A stretch of 64,000 nt of DNA from Variovorax davisae (GTDB lineage: Bacteria > Pseudomonadota > Gammaproteobacteria > Burkholderiales > Burkholderiaceae_C). The translations under genes and the position numbers were made by a program. Where the stretch lies: contig NZ_JASZYS010000008.1 in NCBI RefSeq assembly GCF_030316845.1, positions 265,048 to 329,047 on the forward strand, in the 5' to 3' direction. This document shows, piece by piece, positions 61,385 to 64,000 of this stretch. The first letter of the stretch is position 1, and the number at the start of each line of letters is the position of its first letter. Under the pieces are notes generated by a model. That model did no database searches, had not been told where the DNA came from, and saw nothing but the letters and a program-made list of their open reading frames with translations.

Positions 61385-62481
61385 ACGCGACGGCGCGGAT
61401 CGTTCGCCGCGAATTCGGCACGCTGGCCGATGGCCGCCAAGTCTTCGAATACACCCTCGACAACGGTGCGGGCCTGTCGCTGAGTGCCATCAACCTGGGC
61501 GGCATCGTGACGTCGCTGCGCGTGCCGGACCGCCACGGCAGGGCCGAGAGCATCGTGCTGGGCCTCGCAACGCTCGCGGACTACGAGACGCGCAACCCGC
61601 ACTTCGGGACCATCGTCGGCCGCCATGCCAACCGCATCGCCCACGGCCGGTTCTCGATCGACGGCGAGCCGTTCCAGCTCGCGCTCGACGCCGGCAGCCC
61701 GCACGCGCTGCATGGCGGGCCCGGCGGCTTCGGCCGCTGCTGGTGGGACATCGAGCCCGTGCCCTCCACGGGCGACGGCAACGTGGCGCTGGCGCTCACG
61801 CGCGTGAGCGCCGACGGCGAGCAGGGCTACCCCGGGCGGGCGGAAATCCGTGTGCTCTACACGCTCACCGCGGACAACGCCTACCGCATCGACTACGAGG
61901 CCCGCAGCGATCGCGCGACCATCGTCAACCTCACGCACCACGACTATTTCAACCTCGCGGGCCAGGGCAGCATCCTCGGCCATCGACTCACGATCCCGGC
62001 CAGCCGCTATTGCCCGGTCGACGAGAGGCTGATTCCCGAGGGCATCGCAGCGGTGGCCGGGACGCCCTTCGATTTCCGCTCGCCGTCGACCATCGGCGAG
62101 CGCATCCGCGACGGTCATCCCCAGCTGCTGCGCGCACGGGGCTACGACCACAACTGGGTGCTGGACCCGGTCGACACCGCGGGCCTGCGCTTCGCCGCCC
62201 GCCTGGCCGATCCGGTGTCGGGCCGCGTCATGGACATCGAGACCACCGAGCCCGGCCTGCAGTTCTATTCCGGCAACTTCCTCGACGGCAGCCTGCCGGG
62301 CGCGACCGGGCAGGCCATCCGGCAGGGCGACGGCCTGTGCCTGGAGACCCAACACTTTCCGGACGCACCGAACCAGCCCGGCTTTCCCTCGACGCTGCTG
62401 CGGCCGGGGGAGATCCATTCGAGCACCACGGTGCACCGCTTCGGGCTGTGCGCCCCCCATCCCACCGAGAGAACCTCATGA
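61381..62481 (+). CDS. Aldose 1-epimerase (galactose-mutarotase family)
   Basis: The 366-residue protein has the mutarotase motifs GRHANRIAHGRF (80-91), HALHGG (108-113) and NLTHHDYFNL with catalytic His187. A C-terminal Glu in ETQHFPDAPNQPGFP completes the site. It supplies the anomer used by the dehydrogenase. It starts with GTG at 61381, which overlaps the lactonase stop as GTGA, and its own stop overlaps the next gene as ATGA. All genes of this arm are translationally coupled. Confidence 0.95.
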   Translation: MNATARIVRREFGTLADGRQVFEYTLDNGAGLSLSAINLGGIVTSLRVPDRHGRAESIVLGLATLADYETRNPHFGTIVGRHANRIAHGRFSIDGEPFQLALDAGSPHALHGGPGGFGRCWWDIEPVPSTGDGNVALALTRVSADGEQGYPGRAEIRVLYTLTADNAYRIDYEARSDRATIVNLTHHDYFNLAGQGSILGHRLTIPASRYCPVDERLIPEGIAAVAGTPFDFRSPSTIGERIRDGHPQLLRARGYDHNWVLDPVDTAGLRFAARLADPVSGRVMDIETTEPGLQFYSGNFLDGSLPGATGQAIRQGDGLCLETQHFPDAPNQPGFPSTLLRPGEIHSSTTVHRFGLCAPHPTERTS

Positions 62482-63407
62482 CTGCAACCACGACTCCCCG
62501 CTACCAAGGCCTGTTTCCGGTCGTCCCCACTCCCTTCACCGACACCGGCGCGCTCGACCTCGAAAGCCAGAAGCGCGCCGTCGACTTCATGATCGATGCC
62601 GGTTCCAACGGCCTGTGCATCCTGGCCAACTTCTCGGAGCAGTTCCTGCTGGCGGACGACGAGCGCGAGGTGTTGACGCGCACGATCCTCGAGCACGTGG
62701 CCGGGCGCGTGCCCGTGATCGTGACCACCACGCACTTCAGCACCCAGGTCTGCGCCGAACGCAGCCAGCGCGCGCAAGCCATGGGCGCGGCGATGCTGAT
62801 GGTCATGCCGCCCTACCACGGCGCAACCTTCCGGGTCGGCGAGCCGCAGATCCACGAGTTCTATCAACGGCTCTCCGATGCCGTGACCATTCCGATCATG
62901 ATCCAGGACGCGCCGGCGGCGGGCACGCCGCTGTCGCCGGCCTTCCTGGCGCGCATGGCGAAGGAGATCGAGAACGTCGCCTACTTCAAGATCGAGACCG
63001 CGGGCGCGGCGGCCAAGCTGCGCGAGCTGATCCGCCTCGGCGGCGATGCGATCGAAGGGCCCTGGGATGGCGAGGAGGCGATCACGCTGGTGCCCGATCT
63101 GGATGCCGGCGCGACCGGCGCCATGACCGGCGGCGGCTTTCCGGACGGCATCCGCCCGATCCTCGACGCCTGGCGTGAAGGCCGGCGCGACGAGGCGATC
63201 GCGGGCTACGAGCGCTGGCTGCCGCTCGTCAACATCGAGAACCGCCAGTGCGGCCCGCTGGCCGCCAAGTCGCTCATGAAGGAGGGCGGCGTGATCGCCT
63301 GCGAGGCGCCGCGGCATCCGTTCCCGCCGATCCAGCCGGCCGCCCGCAGGCTGCTGATCGACACCGCGCGCCGGCTCGACGCGCAGGTCCTGCGCTGGGC
63401 CCGCTGA
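62478..63407 (+). CDS. 2-keto-3-deoxy-L-arabinonate dehydratase (DapA superfamily)
   Basis: The 309-residue protein matches the known Azospirillum-type enzyme in length and features. Schiff-base Lys171 lies in AYFKIETAG and the N-terminal segment is VVPTPFTDTG. The Tyr of the DapA YNVP motif is not conserved (IMIQDAPAAGTP). It converts 2-keto-3-deoxy-L-arabinonate to 2-oxoglutarate semialdehyde. It lies between the mutarotase and the semialdehyde dehydrogenase, which supports the assignment over an aldolase. Confidence 0.92.
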   Translation: MTATTTPRYQGLFPVVPTPFTDTGALDLESQKRAVDFMIDAGSNGLCILANFSEQFLLADDEREVLTRTILEHVAGRVPVIVTTTHFSTQVCAERSQRAQAMGAAMLMVMPPYHGATFRVGEPQIHEFYQRLSDAVTIPIMIQDAPAAGTPLSPAFLARMAKEIENVAYFKIETAGAAAKLRELIRLGGDAIEGPWDGEEAITLVPDLDAGATGAMTGGGFPDGIRPILDAWREGRRDEAIAGYERWLPLVNIENRQCGPLAAKSLMKEGGVIACEAPRHPFPPIQPAARRLLIDTARRLDAQVLRWAR

Positions 63408-63422
63408 GCCAAGGAGCGAACC

Positions 63423-64000
63423 ATGCAGAACTTCGACAACCTCATCAACGGCGAATGGCGCGCGGCGGCCAGCTACAGCCCGAACGTCAACCCGAGCAAC
63501 CTGGGCGACGTGCTGGGCCAGTACGCGCAGGGCGACGCGAGCCAGGTGGACGCCGCGGTCGCGGCCGCCACCGCCGCCTTCCCGGCCTGGTCCACGGGCG
63601 GCATCCAGGCGCGCTCCGAGGCGCTGGACAAGATCGGCAACGAGATCCTGGCGCGCAAGGAAGAGCTGGGCACGCTGCTGGCGCGCGAAGAAGGCAAGAC
63701 GAAGGCCGAAGGCATCGGCGAAGCCACCCGCGCGGCGCAGATCTTCAAGTTCTTCGCCGGCGAATGCCTGCGCCTGTCGGGCGAGGTGCTGCCGTCGGTG
63801 CGCCCCGGCATCGGCATCGAGATCACGCGCGAGCCGGTCGGCGTCGTGGGGCTCATCACGCCGTGGAACTTCCCGATCGCCATTCCGGTCTGGAAGATCG
63901 CCCCGGCGCTGGCCTTTGGCAATTGCGTGGTCATGAAGCCGGCCGACCTGGTGCCGGGCTGCGCCTGGGCGCTGGCCGAGATCATCAGCCGCTCGGGCAT
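63423..64000 (+). CDS. 2-oxoglutarate semialdehyde dehydrogenase (partial, 3' end outside window)
   Basis: The first 192 residues of an aldehyde dehydrogenase are visible, with NAD-binding TPWNFPIAIPVWKIAPAL (about 146-163) and the nucleotide-contact Lys in VMKPAD. The opening NLINGEWRAA and LLAREEGKTKAEGIGE fit succinate/oxoglutarate semialdehyde dehydrogenases. The catalytic Cys is beyond the edge. It would oxidise the semialdehyde to 2-oxoglutarate and complete the pathway. It starts 15 bp after the dehydratase, with AAGGAG before the ATG. Confidence 0.9.
   Translation, partial: MQNFDNLINGEWRAAASYSPNVNPSNLGDVLGQYAQGDASQVDAAVAAATAAFPAWSTGGIQARSEALDKIGNEILARKEELGTLLAREEGKTKAEGIGEATRAAQIFKFFAGECLRLSGEVLPSVRPGIGIEITREPVGVVGLITPWNFPIAIPVWKIAPALAFGNCVVMKPADLVPGCAWALAEIISRSG

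Overview
The window is high-GC bacterial chromosome with almost no non-coding space. Codon bias, the many Bug-type (tripartite-tricarboxylate receptor-like) solute receptors, CaiB CoA-transferases, FCD-type GntR regulators and a non-phosphorylative L-arabinose pathway suggest a soil or plant-associated betaproteobacterium of the Burkholderiales, most like Comamonadaceae/Variovorax. This placement is inferred from gene content. I saw no rRNA, tRNA, insertion sequence, CRISPR array or origin.

Layout. 1-2729: a partial HMG-CoA-lyase-like gene and a CaiB CoA-transferase, divergent from a LysR regulator with a perfect LysR box between them. 2746-11764: an FCD-GntR regulator divergent from a sugar-acid operon (ABC importer, enolase-superfamily dehydratase, mutarotase-like protein, DapA-family lyase, Bug receptor), with two TTGT-N3-ACAA operators in the divergent promoter. 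11751-13109: an alpha/beta-hydrolase fused to a class III nucleotide cyclase. 13213-22510: a long minus-strand operon (ferric/ester-type ABC importer, Tat-exported carboxylesterase, CaiB, two atypical crotonases, Bug receptor). 22661-25258: quinone oxidoreductase, GST and a second FCD-GntR. 25259-25685 holds a relic of a histidine kinase and a promoter motif ahead of a bile-acid-symporter-family transporter.

26553-43662 is a 17-kb minus-strand operon. It encodes a 3786-residue LEPR-XLL/DUF4347 surface protein with 11 VCBS-like repeats and its apparent export apparatus: a TolC-like lipoprotein, a soluble adaptor, a membrane adaptor with a cytosolic sensor-like domain, and an M50 peptidase fused to an HlyD adaptor. 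No ABC ATPase is present. 43748-49778 carries a two-component system (kinase with an ABC-type periplasmic binding domain, FixJ-type regulator, lone receiver), two small membrane proteins (DUF1622, DUF202) and a divergent sulfatase. A 13-bp motif, ACCAAAGGNCAGT, lies 21-22 bp before a -10-like hexamer at three promoters here and again before the transporter at 25.6 kb, which defines a probable regulon.

49816-64000 is an L-arabinose locus: GH51 arabinofuranosidase, ABC importer with two paralogous binding proteins, L-arabinonate dehydratase, and divergently a sugar dehydrogenase, lactonase, mutarotase, 2-keto-3-deoxy-L-arabinonate dehydratase and the start of 2-oxoglutarate-semialdehyde dehydrogenase. 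Together these would convert arabinosides to 2-oxoglutarate. An FCD-GntR repressor at the end of the left arm probably acts on two AGT-N3-ACT operators at 59.6 kb.
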